Part shown: positions 1 to 10,182 of the stretch, piece after piece
Layout of the letters: every line of letters starts with the position of its first letter
Numbering within the stretch: position 1 is the stretch's first letter
Source: Ceratothoa steindachneri
Taxonomy: Eukaryota; Arthropoda; Malacostraca; Isopoda; Cymothoidae
Assembly (NCBI GenBank): GCA_963969495.1
Contig: OZ018326.1
Coordinates: forward strand, 148,519,806 to 148,583,805
Reading direction: 5' to 3'
DNA: 64,000 nucleotides
Notes under the pieces: model-generated
Told to the model about the DNA's origin: nothing
The model's database searches: none
The model's input: the letters and a program-made list of their open reading frames with translations, nothing else
Position numbers and translations under genes: made by a program

Positions 1-1486
1 CGGCCGAGTATGTAGGTACGTTTGTTCCGTACATGAATATAACTTAGTTCCTTTCTTCTCTAAGAGTTCTAAACTTCTTCGTTTTTTTCTTTTGATTCTT
101 TAACCAGAGAGGAATCGTAATATTATATATGTATATATATATATATTACCATATGCAGCGTTTCAAGAATTTAATTAAAAAACTAGGGCAAAATATTATT
201 TTAATACATAAAAAAGAACTATTAATAATTAAATATACTAAGGCTATAATAAGAAAATAAAATCTAAATAAATATTACTACTACCAATGAATACTACGCG
301 ATGGTTGACGCAAAAATTCGCTTTAGTACGGAATGGTAACTAAATAGCATAAATAAGTTGGATACCTTTTACCTTTAACTAATTGGGAGTCAAGCGTGGG
401 ATGGCCTTGAGAGAGAACCTCATTTAGGCGATGATTCGAGGCGTGAGGCTGAATCGGACACACAACTCTCCGTCTCGGTGCGCGAAGGATAACGTTGGTG
501 AAGGTTATTGGGAATAACAGCTAATTCCGAAGTAAGTGTGGAACTCGTGGCAATACTTCTTGACTTGAAGATAAAAGCTAGGGAATTGAGGATGTATGAT
601 TATTCCAATCATTAAGTTACACTTGAGGGCTTCTTGATGATGAGACTTGACCAAGAGGTGAATATTTTCTCGAGAGGAACTTCCCAATGGTATTCCTCAA
701 TGATGAGGGATATCTCTGGTTTCATTCGGAAAACCGAGATAGGGGGTTTCTTTAAACGAGATTGGTATTGGAGTGATTCTCTATACCGATGGTCTACTCT
801 TCGATGTGACCATAGGTAAAGCCTCGGGAAGAAAAAAAAATTCTCGGTTCCAATTCTTCTTGATTCCCTGTTTTACTCAGGGACAGCTAATCTTCTCTCG
901 ATCGCTACCTCCATTCTCCTGCTCTTTTCTACAGATCGAACTATATATACGTCGATTATTCCGGGGGAAAAGGCGAGGGGATATTCGCTCTTTTGGTTTA
1001 CGTCGGAGAAAGTGAAATTTCGTCTATTTCGCGGAACTAGACCCTAAACAATAGGAGGGGACAGTGATCCTATTCCTAGATTTTAATTCTAAAGGGTACC
1101 CCACCCTTTTTTGTTAATACTAACGGGCTAAGAAATCTGATAATGGTATTCCCTTTATGTAAGCGATCTCGAGGATTGTTAGGACAGCGGAGCAAAGGGG
1201 AAAGGAAGGGGGTGAAGTATCGGACCATATGAAACGTAACTGTTGACGCTGTGTAACCAAACTTGTGTCTGTTTGTCCTCCCAATATTGATTTCCCCACA
1301 GCTCACAACACTATTATCATTTCAAGCTCATATTATTATTTAATTAAGGGCATCAGTCCGATAATTTAAACAAACCCTCCTATTTTTCTTCATCTCTTTT
1401 ATTTTTGTCAATGGACATTTCTCTTTCCTGTTCTCTTAATAGTAATAGTAGCATTACTTAACTTTTCTCTAAGAGTGACATTATTT
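1..1486. other. non-coding, no gene recognised
   Basis: AT-rich at the left end, becoming more mixed in base composition from about 400 to 1310. Short open frames exist on both strands (for example 773-1015 and 1076-1306), but none resembles a protein family I know and none has a convincing start context. No RNA gene, terminal repeat or splice structure was found. It may be the decayed remainder of an older repeat. Confidence 0.5.
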
Positions 1487-2050
1487 CTATACGGGAGACG
1501 TGACCAACGAGGAAAATGTGGCCCGTTTGGAGAGGATGATCCTCGAAAATCGACGGGTGAAGGTCAAAGAAATCGAGCGAGAACATGGAATTTCGCATGA
1601 AAGTTTTATCAACATCATCCACGACAATTTTGCCATGACCAAGGTCTCTGCCCGTTGCGTCCCTAGAAACCTCACGCCCCATGATAGATTTCAAAGTCCT
1701 CAAAGTCCACAAGGCCAGAATGCATAAGCTGCCCTGCGCAAGTGCGGATTGGAGGAGCTCAACGATCCCCCCCATAGTCCAGATCTGGCCCCTAGCGACT
1801 ATTTTTTTATTCCACCAGCTCAAGGCTACACTGCGTGGACGCCGGTTTGGGACGATGAAGATGTTCAGCTCGCCGTCAAGGAGTGGATTGAACAGCAGTC
1901 GGGAGATTTCTGGTTGTCGGGAATTCAAAGCCTCAGCGACAAGTGGCGCAAGTGCATTGAGGTCAACGGTAGTTATATTGAAAAATATTGAAACACTTTT
2001 CCTCATATCTCGTTTCCTTCTATCCGAATTGCAAAACCTATTGACCGCCC

Positions 2051-2057
<7 letters not shown>
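1487..2057 (+). mobile_element. mariner (DD34D) remnant, internally deleted
   Basis: Degenerate mariner transposase. The frame from about 1500 gives the helix-turn-helix linker region (ENVARLERM, then VKVKEIEREHGISH, then NIIHDN) up to the PRNLTP motif near 1665-1680. The sequence then jumps straight to the C-terminal part, with HSPDLAPSDYFF carrying the last catalytic Asp, GDFWLSGI and the KWRKCIEV tail ending near 1990. Roughly 120-150 residues that normally hold the first two catalytic Asp residues are missing. The 5' part upstream of about 1487 is also absent. The C-terminal half is frameshifted against the first half. The right end (attgaccgcccctca) is probably the terminal inverted repeat and directly abuts a (TA)n tract. 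Closely related to the mariner copies at 37877-38744 and 45352-46219. It cannot encode an active enzyme. Confidence 0.88.

Positions 2058-2111
<54 letters not shown>
2054..2111. repeat. (TA)n microsatellite
   Basis: About 29 uninterrupted TA dinucleotides. It begins at the last bases of the mariner right end. Mariner inserts at TA, so the tract could be the expanded target site. The Tyr-Ile reading frames across it are artefacts of the repeat. Confidence 0.97.
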
Positions 2112-2114
<3 letters not shown>

Positions 2115-3165
2115 CTCAAAATGACCTTCTATAATATATAAAAAAACAAGTAAGTATATCGGTAGACCAAAAAATCCCAAAGATAGTTCGATTGAGTTAC
2201 ACTTAGGTTGAATTCCACTCACCCCTTCTATTAAGAACATAAGAGAGGTGTTTATAATATATAAATGCGTATACATAATATATAAAATGTTAAACACAAA
2301 TATCTATATTTTGTTATATATTTTTTCAAGGTAGAATCTTTACAAAGTGTGAAACTAAAAAATATTACATTATTATATACTGCTAATTGCGTGCGATCTA
2401 AATATAGGACACGAACTTTCATCATTACATATAACAAAAACATTTCATCTGCGTTACTTCAAACTTCTTGAGACTTTAAAAATATTCATTAGATAAAAAA
2501 ATAATAATATCAAGAAAAATACAGATTCTGAAATCGAGATATACATACCTGCTACTATTACGGTGTAGATGAAAATATTGTTTTTTATTTTTCTTAAATT
2601 TGAGAATTAACTACCTGCATGCACCCTTTTTAAATTAAAAACAACAATGAAATGAGTTTGCTTGTTATTGTAGGAGAAGGCATACGAAATTTAATCTCGT
2701 GTTCTCTTATAGTTTCGTTTCTATTACTATTTTTAGAGGTGGGCTAAATATAGTATACTATGCAGAAATGGTTGAAATAATCAAAAGTGAGAGCTTGGTT
2801 AATTTGCCTACCGAATAAAGACATGATAGCTCAAAGTTAGCGCGTAGAGTAGGGCGAAGTGTGAGATTGTGGATTCTTGTCATTTATTCTGGACATCTTC
2901 TATGCCCAAAATTATTGCCAATTTGTTTTTTCTAGAACAGAACAAAATCTGAAAGTACATAAATCTGAGACAATAGTATAATTGATTATGACTTGTGAAT
3001 ACGAATTACTTTCATTAAACCATTTAAGAAAAGAATGAAAATTTGTTTTTCATTGCCAATATAGTAGCCAATGATTCAGTGAAACCAATAATGTAATTTA
3101 AACATTCTATATAAATATTTTTTAATTTTATGACCATAAATCAATATTTTGAAAATACCAGTGAG
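2112..3165. other. AT-rich non-coding DNA
   Basis: No recognisable gene, repeat or RNA. Many stops in all frames. A TATA-like string (tatataaata) lies at about 3109-3119, just upstream of the candidate exon described next. Confidence 0.5.
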
Positions 3166-3301
3166 ATGCGGAGTTCTACTGTAAAGATCCTGTCAACATG
3201 TGCATTCCACCCTCAAATCGTGGCTTACTGCGTGAGCATCATTTGTGTATTGTTTCTTCTCTTCTCCTCAAACAACATCCAAGTTTCAGCCAGAAGTAAA
3301 G
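3166..3301 (+). CDS. candidate first exon of a secreted-protein gene (speculative)
   Basis: I do not recognise a family. An ATG at 3166 (or an upstream in-frame ATG at 3130) opens a frame with a few charged residues, then a strongly hydrophobic core (IVAYCVSIICVLFLLF) and a small-residue region ending in VSARSKG. That layout is a signal peptide followed by a cleavage site. The frame runs directly into AAAG|GTAGGT at 3298-3307, a good splice-donor match, and a TATA-like string lies about 50 bases upstream. Taken together this resembles exon 1 of a secreted protein or neuropeptide precursor. No downstream exon was identified, and short hydrophobic frames arise by chance in AT-rich DNA. Confidence 0.25.
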
Positions 3302-4318
3302 GTAGGTTTTAAATGCTTTCCTGTGTTCTTGAATAAATTGGAGTAAGTTGTGTTTTTTGTAATATTTATCTTCTTTTCCTCTTTATTATTTTCATAAGCA
3401 ATGTAGTTACTAATGGGAAATAGGTAAAATAAAGCGATGTTCAAGGTCAGTTTGACTTTTTGCTCCCGAGCTTATTGGAATCCATATGTGAGTGATATCA
3501 GATAGGAACCAATGTTATGTTTCTATTTAGAATACATTTAATAACAAATCATATTGTTGAAAGTTTTAAAATCAGGCCGTAATCAAATGGAGAGAGCAAT
3601 GCCTGCATCTGCCTATAAGCGGACCACTCAATCAAATAACTGGTTTTGAATCAAAACTCTCACGCGGCGAGGGCGAAATGCACCGCGTGCGCTAATTAGG
3701 TTGATAGTAGGTCCTTCTCAGCCGATAGGCAGAAGAGCAGAATGTGTAATTCATGTTTTCACAAGCAAGGCGAAACCAGCCTACCTTTTCACAAAAATAT
3801 AATTCAGTGGCCTGTTGTATTTCAACGTGTTTGGTGGTGCGGGCGTTTACTATACCTACTTTCAAGATTCCTTTTTATTTTTATAAAATTATGGCTGCAG
3901 AAGTTTATTTAAAACTACGAGAATAATTAATGCAAGAATAAGGAGTTCTAAGGAAGATATCATTTGGGAATAAGAACTTCAGTGCATGGGAGACAGAAGC
4001 TGGAGAGAAGATTACTTGAGAAGAAGATAAAGGAGGCGAATTAAATTATAATAAATATATACATATATATATAAAGAGAAAGAGTGAGAGAGAGGCCCCC
4101 ATAACACAGGAAATTTTAGATTTACACTAGGTATTTTATACACGTACAAGTTGACTAAACCGTCTACTTCGTAAGGCCGATGCAGACAGAAAGAATTTTA
4201 AACACCACATTTGTGCTTTGTTCTGTTTTAACAATCTTTCTGTGAAAAGCGGTTTTTCCTTTCTAACAATTATATAAATAAATTGGACCAAATTTCCTGT
4301 TTTTTTGTGGAGCACCTA
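3302..4318. other. non-coding DNA
   Basis: If the preceding exon is real, this would be intron. There is a GC-richer patch at about 3590-3850 with no family I can assign. No RNA gene or transposon end recognised. Confidence 0.45.

Positions 4319-4378
<60 letters not shown>
4319..4378. repeat. (TA)n microsatellite
   Basis: About 30 perfect AT/TA units, followed after 45 bases by a short (TC)n run at about 4425-4438. Confidence 0.97.
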
Positions 4379-4380
<2 letters not shown>

Positions 4381-6524
4381 CGAATGAGTTAAACGACTGG
4401 TAGTTGAATACGCACTAATCAATTCTCTCTCTCTCTCTCAAACTTCATCAATCCTTTGAACGAGAATTACAAATTTAATCTTGTGGTTTGTTCGCTTATC
4501 GCGTACCAAATATGTATCACATGAACCATAAAAAGGCTAGCCCTGCTTTATAAATGATGCTCCTGTTTTTGGCGTGTCGCTCCTTTGCTTGTTTAAAGTT
4601 ATTGGCATTTTGCTCTCTTATATAGTTTATAAGGAAGATGTTAATGTTGTATTTTTTCAGTATTTGTATACCTAAAATATGGAACATCATGCCTTGCAAC
4701 TACTTTTGTAAGTTTGAGTAAAAATTCTTTCATTAATATCAGCGTGTAAACAACTACTAATTACTTTACAAGTGCTTTTTTAAAGGCGTAAATATGGTAG
4801 TATTTTCACTCTACTTTTAAATTTTGTATTGACTCCTTAAAAACACTTAATAAATTAGGAGACAATCGGGTAAATTCTCCTCGAGTGAGGAGAAATTGCA
4901 AAGAGTATAATATAAGGAGACATTCATAGTATTTTTTATGAGCGATTTCAACATTGGTCTTATAAAATTCTCTGGAATTATTGAGCAACTGCTGCACACG
5001 TGAATCACTTGAAATTAAAACAGAATCCGAGTGCGAATTATAATAAACTGTTATGTATATCCCATATTGATAAATTAAAAATACCCGATAACCAAACAAG
5101 CATGCTCAATTCAACTGAAATATTATAAATGAGATAAAAGATCAGGGACTGAATTTCACACCTAATAACCACCTTTAAAATTTCCAATGAAATTTCGACT
5201 TTAAACTTGGGAAAATTAGTGTCGACTCAAGCAATGGTTTAATTGGGATCTTGTGATGGTTAAAATGGGGCATGAGTTTCCTTCTGTAGGATTCCTGTAT
5301 TATTCGGTATCCACTAACAATTTTCTAAACATGATGATTTAATTGACTTTGAGACACTATATTTTTAGCTAAAAAAATTTGAGCATTATTATATTGTTGC
5401 AAGTTGCAATCAGAAGTGATGCCTGTGAAATTCGAGGTCAGTCAGGGGACACAGATATTTTGTAGTTTCACTAGTAAATTTGAGTTCATGTCACATCAGA
5501 AAACCACTCAATATCTTTCTGTTGTTCTTGTGAGATATAATGTGACACATATATTTCAAATTACCAAATAACACGCAGATTAAAAATATAAGTCAATTAC
5601 TTCAAAGTGAATTATTCTATTAAATACCCACAAAATAAAAAGAGAGGAACATCATTATTCGAAAATGAAAAAAATAATTTGATTGAGTAAAAGAATTCCA
5701 ATGATTTGTAATTAGTTCCAAGAAATAAAGTGAAATTGTCTTTGCAGAAAGTTAGAAAAAAAATCTCAGGATAAAATGTAACGCACTCTAGTATCATCAT
5801 CATCATCATCATCACTAACTATAATTTAAAAATGGAGAAGTTCAGAATTTTTTTTTATATATCTTCTTCTATAAGTATGTTTTAGCATTGTGATATTTTG
5901 AAGGGGGAATTTTAGTTTCGAATGCCTTTGTTAAATTATTATAATTGGCGAAGTTCAGAAAATTTATAAAAATTTAACTATGGCTGCTTTCTATGAGATT
6001 TTAAATTTTTATCTTAGTAGAGAAGCGCAAGCTCACGCCGTAGGGAGGAGTGGCGCAGCCATTACCTGGTTCTATATAAATCTTTTAGAACAGAATGAAA
6101 ATAAGTCTAATCTGATTCGAGGAGCTTATTATAAATTTGATCTTCACTAATAAGTAAAATGGTCACACCGAAGGAAAAGGGTCAATTTCATCTTAAAAGT
6201 ATAGTTAGTTTACAAAGAAGAGTGAAACACAGCGCTCTTATCCACAAGTATACGCGGCAGATAAATTACATTTAATTTACCAAGTTTTGGAATGAAGACA
6301 GTCGATAATATATACAAAAAACATCCTAACGGCATCGATGACGTTGTGTGAAATGTAAAGAATGTTTTTAGTAACTACAGAAAAATAAAGCGTTGAGATA
6401 AGATCTCTATTAAAGGGAATCTTTCATTCAAAAGATTGACCGAAAAATACATAACACAAGATAAATTTATGCGCTGCGCATGATTCATTTTCCCTATGAA
6501 CAGAGAGAAAAATACACACACGCA

Positions 6525-6527
<3 letters not shown>
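4379..6527. other. AT-rich non-coding DNA with short simple repeats
   Basis: Contains a (TCA)n trinucleotide run at about 5792-5814, whose minus-strand poly-Met reading is an artefact, and a small GC-richer patch at about 6015-6075. Frames such as 4806-5099 (-) show no family resemblance. Nothing else identified. Confidence 0.5.

Positions 6528-6572
<45 letters not shown>
6528..6572. repeat. (CA)n-(TA)n compound microsatellite
   Basis: A short acacac stretch (about 6513-6520) passes into about 22 TA units. Confidence 0.95.
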
Positions 6573-6575
<3 letters not shown>

Positions 6576-6848
6576 GCAATATCCTTCAGGGAGAAAAAAG
6601 TAAAAGCAATTTCCAAGTACTAGTTCGAAGGTACTCCAACTTTATTCAGTAGCTTATCAAGGTAGTTATCCTTGATATGGAGCTGAAGAAACTTTGACAG
6701 TACTCCAGTCTGAAATTCATGGCCAGGACGGCCAGGAGTTTCAAACTTTACCCACGGGCGTTATTTGAGTCTACTAAGTATGGATTGCCCCTTCATTGTG
6801 ACGTCATTTTCCCTCTTCGAATCTTATGTTATTGCAATGTCCTCTCTC

Positions 6849-6856
6849 TATATAAA
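6849..6856 (+). promoter_or_regulatory. TATA-box-like sequence
   Basis: tatataaa in a pyrimidine-rich setting, about 100 bases upstream of the first poly-C run. It could be the core promoter of a decayed LTR. There is no transcript evidence. Confidence 0.25.
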
Positions 6857-6952
6857 ACCTCTTGTTTCTTGTCTTATTGCTCATTAGGATCTCTCTTTCA
6901 CTTTAATTTAGATCAAAGCAGTTGCTCGCTGCTTTAGTGTAGTGGTTGAATA

Positions 6953-8144
6953 CCCCCCCCCCCCCGTACTTATTTTTTCAATTAGGAAATAACTTTTTCC
7001 GAAGAAAAACATTTGTCCGTTTTCTCTTTTTTTGCGGTATCCTGGATATATTTCTTCATTCTCTCACGCTCATGATATTGTGAGGGAACCACACGTGGAA
7101 TCGCTTGAGCAGAACGGAACTTCCAGGTTTAGGCCTAAATTGGTAGGCCTAAACCTCCTTCGTTTGCCCCTTATTTTGGGTGGCCGAATACTCTCCACTG
7201 AACCGGAAGTTACCCCCCCCATGATTTTGGAGAACCGTCATCACTTTAACCTCCCTCTCAGAAGTTCCGAGCGGCCTCACCTAACGTGCAGAAGACATCC
7301 GTAAGCCAACCCCTCTCCCCCCTTCAGTAACCCTATTGAGTTAATCCCCCCCCCCCCATTTCAATAGTCTCTTCCTGTAATACCTTAAGTTCTAACTTCA
7401 TAGTCTGATTTATAACTACAATTCCCCCCTTCGTTTACTGATGTGATTTTGTCCGTTAATTCTCTGAGGTAATTTTACCCACCAATTCTCTCATTAATTT
7501 TATATAAATAAAATTATATTTTTGTAATGCCTCTTTAATTAACCTTGAGCTTTGCCATTGCCTATTTGTTACCTGACCTCGTTGCAATCTTATCTCGCAT
7601 TTCAGCCCGTCTAAACTAGCGGTGTTCCGTTCCTTCGTCGGTTCACCTGTAAGTTATCGGTCCCTCCCCCATATATATAATATGGTATTGGTGTAATATA
7701 ATATTATATCACGACATATATATATATATATATGATTAAAAGGCTATTTTTGGCAAACACAGTTGTGGAGAAATAGCTACATTAAGCATCCTGGAGGAGT
7801 ATAGGTATATTCAAGCCCCCCCCCCCTCCTCATAAGGAGAAGCGTGGGAAAGGTAGCCGGCGAAAATGCTTACCATGTGTGATCTCCCCGCCGCTGTGGG
7901 CAGTTGGAGCTAACATCTGTTTGAAGGCGACCACCTAAGGTCCTTAAACGACGCTCTAACGATCGAATTACCTACGAGACCCATAAACCTGTGGTTATGG
8001 AAAAAAAGCGGTGCGAGTCAGAAGGCACGTCAAGTAGCGGTGCGGTTGCGAGCCTATAATTTGCGAGCTGACTTGGGCACCCCAGTGCCACCTCAGGAAT
8101 TCTTGCTCCCCCCAGATGCTAACTCACCATTCGCTCCCCCCCCC
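6953..8144 (+). repeat. cluster of poly-C tracts
   Basis: Five runs of eight or more C on the plus strand: 6953-6965 (13 C), 7213-7220 (8), 7346-7357 (12), 7816-7826 (11) and 8136-8144 (9). All have the same strand polarity within 1.2 kb, in a genome segment otherwise dominated by A and T. Confidence 0.9.
7125..7156. repeat. perfect 13-bp inverted repeat, 6-base loop
   Basis: AGGTTTAGGCCTA at 7125-7137 is followed by a 6-base spacer (aattgg) and its exact complement TAGGCCTAAACCT at 7144-7156. It would fold as a stable hairpin on either strand. Function unknown. Confidence 0.9.
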
Positions 8145-8229
8145 TTTTGCCTCTGTGGCCTGGTCACTTCTCCCTTTAGATGGGGTGGCAATCCGCCTAT
8201 ACATAAGCCCCGCAAAGAAAGAGAGGAGG

Positions 8230-8430
8230 ATTATTAGGAGTCGATACGCCAGAGGTGGGTTAGTTCGTTAAGATCGATCCGTCGGCTAGACAAGAAGATT
8301 ATTAGTAGTCAATTCGCCAGAAGAAAGATTAGTTCGTAAAGATCGATCTTTCAGCCAGACAAGAAGATTAGGAGTCGATACGCCAGAAGAAGGGTAGTTC
8401 GTGAAGATCGATCCTTCAGCCATACAAGAC
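8230..8430 (+). repeat. three-unit tandem repeat, unit about 64-69 bp
   Basis: Units at 8230-8297, 8298-8366 and 8367-8430. Each begins with attag/attattag, then a tcga/tcaattcgccag segment, a tagttcgt(g/t/a)aagatcgat core and a cagac/tagacaagaag end. Unit lengths (68, 69, about 64) are not multiples of three and the units differ by substitutions, so this is an old non-coding array and not a protein repeat. Confidence 0.85.
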
Positions 8431-9238
8431 TATTTCAGTGAGAAACGAGAGGATCAGATTGAGAAAATCGATCTCCCCTTTCAGGGCCGTATTAACCTAA
8501 ATAGTCAAGTTTTATATCGGTGCCATACCGAAGAAGCCTGTTCAGTCTGCAAAGAAGCCCGACTAAAGAAAAGCAAAGCCTCTCACACTTGAGTGATTCT
8601 CACATCTCAAGCACCCTAAGAGTCAGAGGAGAAGAACCCTGCCCCAACGAGCTCCCGTTCTTTAATTACGTTGAAGAATCAGCCCCCGTCACAGGCGACG
8701 AAAATTCCACTAGCGACCACCACACTTCAAAGCGAGAGATAAGTCCTCCAGCGACATCCGGCCATCCCTAATACCTACCTGTAAGTTAACAATAACATTT
8801 ATATCTCTATTGCGATAGTAGAAGTTTAGTACGTCCCACGTTTTAAAGGAGAGTAGAAACCATTATTCTTGAACCTAGGTCATATGTGTTTGTAGATGAG
8901 AGTACGTTAATTTAATGTTTTATGCTAATCAAATAGGGTCGGGATAAAAATACTAATTGGCAATTGGTATGTTTACTGGAAGCCTACTTGTTTATGTTTG
9001 TCATTGAAAGATCTTTGAGGCCAAAGATAGAAATGTGTTTACTGTTGGTTTGTAATATTTAATTTAAAATAATGTTTATTTTGGTAGATTCTGGTGTTTC
9101 CTCTTATCCTTATGTGTTTAAAAATAGCTCTTCCTTAAGAACTAAACAACTAAAATAGCACTCTTAGAACAAAGCCTACTTCATCATAGAAGTAACTCAC
9201 GCCCCTTAAAGCATACCGCTACTAAAAGGGTGTCGAAG
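8431..9238. other. unassigned; short open frames only
   Basis: Plus-strand frames at 8401-8592 and 8520-8771 are polar and contain a few Cys and His residues, but I can match neither to a family. They may be leader or 5' Gag sequence of the element whose Gag-like frame starts at 9498. From 8780 the sequence is AT-rich and non-coding. Confidence 0.35.
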
Positions 9239-9773
9239 AGTAGAGGGATCAAAACCAAGGGTCATTCTACGACACTAAATAAAAGTGGTGTCAGGTCTAG
9301 AGGTTTTATATTAGAAAGAACCCAGCAGTGTCTATTTAAGGAAGAGCTAACACATAAAAGGAACACCAGGAATAATAGAATATTTGACGAGTGGAAAATT
9401 GGTAAAGTTAGAGGTGGATACCATCTAAAGGTAATTGTTAGGCCAAGTGGTAAGTTTCGGTGGTGAAGTAGGTCAGGCTTGATTAAAAACAAGGTAGATG
9501 ACTGACATAAGCGCGATGGCATTGTTTGACCTTTATCGGAAGCAAGGTCAAAGCCTCGGACTGGAAGGAACCGAGCTGAACTCGTTTATTCAGGAGAAAG
9601 AGAGAAATGAAAGAGAAGAAAGAAGAGAGGAACGTAAAATGAAAATGGAAGCTGATGAAAGAAAAGAAAAGGCGAAAATGGAAGCTGATGAAAGAAGAGA
9701 AAAGACGAAAATGGAAGCTGATGAAAGAGAGAAGATAAGTAGAGGGATCAAAACCAAGGGTCATTCTACGACA
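9239..9773 (+). repeat. 36-bp perfect direct repeat (9239-9274 and 9738-9773)
   Basis: The 36 bases beginning agtagagggatcaaaacc occur identically at both positions, 499 bases apart. In each case the reading frame gives SRGIKTKGHSTT. The second copy is fused in frame to the end of the Gag-like coiled coil, with unrelated sequence following each copy. This suggests a template switch or a duplication during retrotransposition. Confidence 0.9.
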
Positions 9774-9797
9774 ACAGTCTTTCTCAAAGCCCTCTGA
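9498..9797 (+). CDS. Gag-like coiled-coil fragment of an LTR retrotransposon
   Basis: A 99-residue frame. It starts MALFDLYRKQGQSLGLEG, an amphipathic start of the kind seen at the N-terminus of Gypsy-type Gag proteins in arthropods, then runs into a very charged Glu/Arg/Lys coiled coil. Residues about 50-82 are three 11-residue repeats (KMEADER followed by K/R-E-K), encoded by 33-bp DNA repeats at about 9640-9735. The frame ends in SRGIKTKGHSTT plus a few residues from a flanking direct repeat. No capsid, nucleocapsid Cys-His box, protease, reverse transcriptase or integrase follows, so at most this is the 5' stub of an element. It could also be a chance low-complexity frame. The Gag assignment rests on sequence character. 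Confidence 0.38.
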   Translation: MTDISAMALFDLYRKQGQSLGLEGTELNSFIQEKERNEREERREERKMKMEADERKEKAKMEADERREKTKMEADEREKISRGIKTKGHSTTTVFLKAL

Positions 9798-10182
9798 TGG
9801 AGCTTTTCTTACATACACGAGAAGGTATCATTTAAAATAGACGTTCCCTCAGATAGCAAAAACTATCTTTCGATTGGCGTTTTTAAGTCTCACCCTTGCT
9901 TTTTGAATACAATGTAAAATTTTTTTTCTTCACAATCTATGCCACACCTTATATTTCTGAAAAATTATTGCAGTAACGCAATTAATTATGCGGTTAAAAG
10001 GCTAATTTTTGCAAACACAGTCTTCCTCAAAGCTCTCGGCAGGATCTTTTTTCACATACATGAGAAGGTAACAGTTAAAATAGGTGTTCTTACAGATAGC
10101 CATGAAACTATCTTTCGATTGGCGTTTGTAAGTGTCACCCTTGCTTTTCGAAGAGAATGTAAAATTATTTTTTGGGTATAAA
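9775..10182 (+). repeat. two diverged direct repeats of about 165 bp
   Basis: Copies at about 9775-9940 and 10016-10182, sharing the order cagtctt(t/c)ctcaaagc, acatacacgagaagg/acatacatgagaagg, gatagc, aactatctttcgattggcgttt, tcacccttgctttt and gtaaaatt. Divergence is substantial (I estimate roughly one base in five). A short related stretch, ttaaaaggcta..tttt..gcaaacacag, also occurs at about 7733-7760 and 9992-10020. Origin unknown. Confidence 0.8.

Larger units (their letters stand above)
6573..8229. other. GC-richer unassigned region with LTR-like signals
   Basis: Base composition differs from the AT-rich flanks. It contains several poly-C runs, a perfect 13-bp hairpin at 7125-7156, an 8-bp hairpin (TATCAAGG, 7-base loop) at 6655-6677, a TATA box (6849-6856) and a polyadenylation-type AATAAA near 7507. 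A TATA box, a poly(A) signal and a Gag-like frame further downstream (9498) could mark a decayed LTR and leader. However, no terminal direct-repeat partner and no primer binding site was found, so this is only a suggestion. No convincing protein is encoded. Confidence 0.35.

Noticed and set aside
2052..2297. Tyr-Ile-repeat protein on either strand
   Set aside because: It is simply the (TA)n microsatellite translated. The same applies to the frame at 21837-22061.
5612..5815. Poly-Met start of a minus-strand gene
   Set aside because: The Met run is the (TCA)n trinucleotide repeat; the following frame has no family resemblance.
7606..7648. Small internal exon between TTTCAG and GTAAGT
   Set aside because: Only 43 bases, with no neighbouring exons or consistent frame. 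Such site pairs occur by chance.
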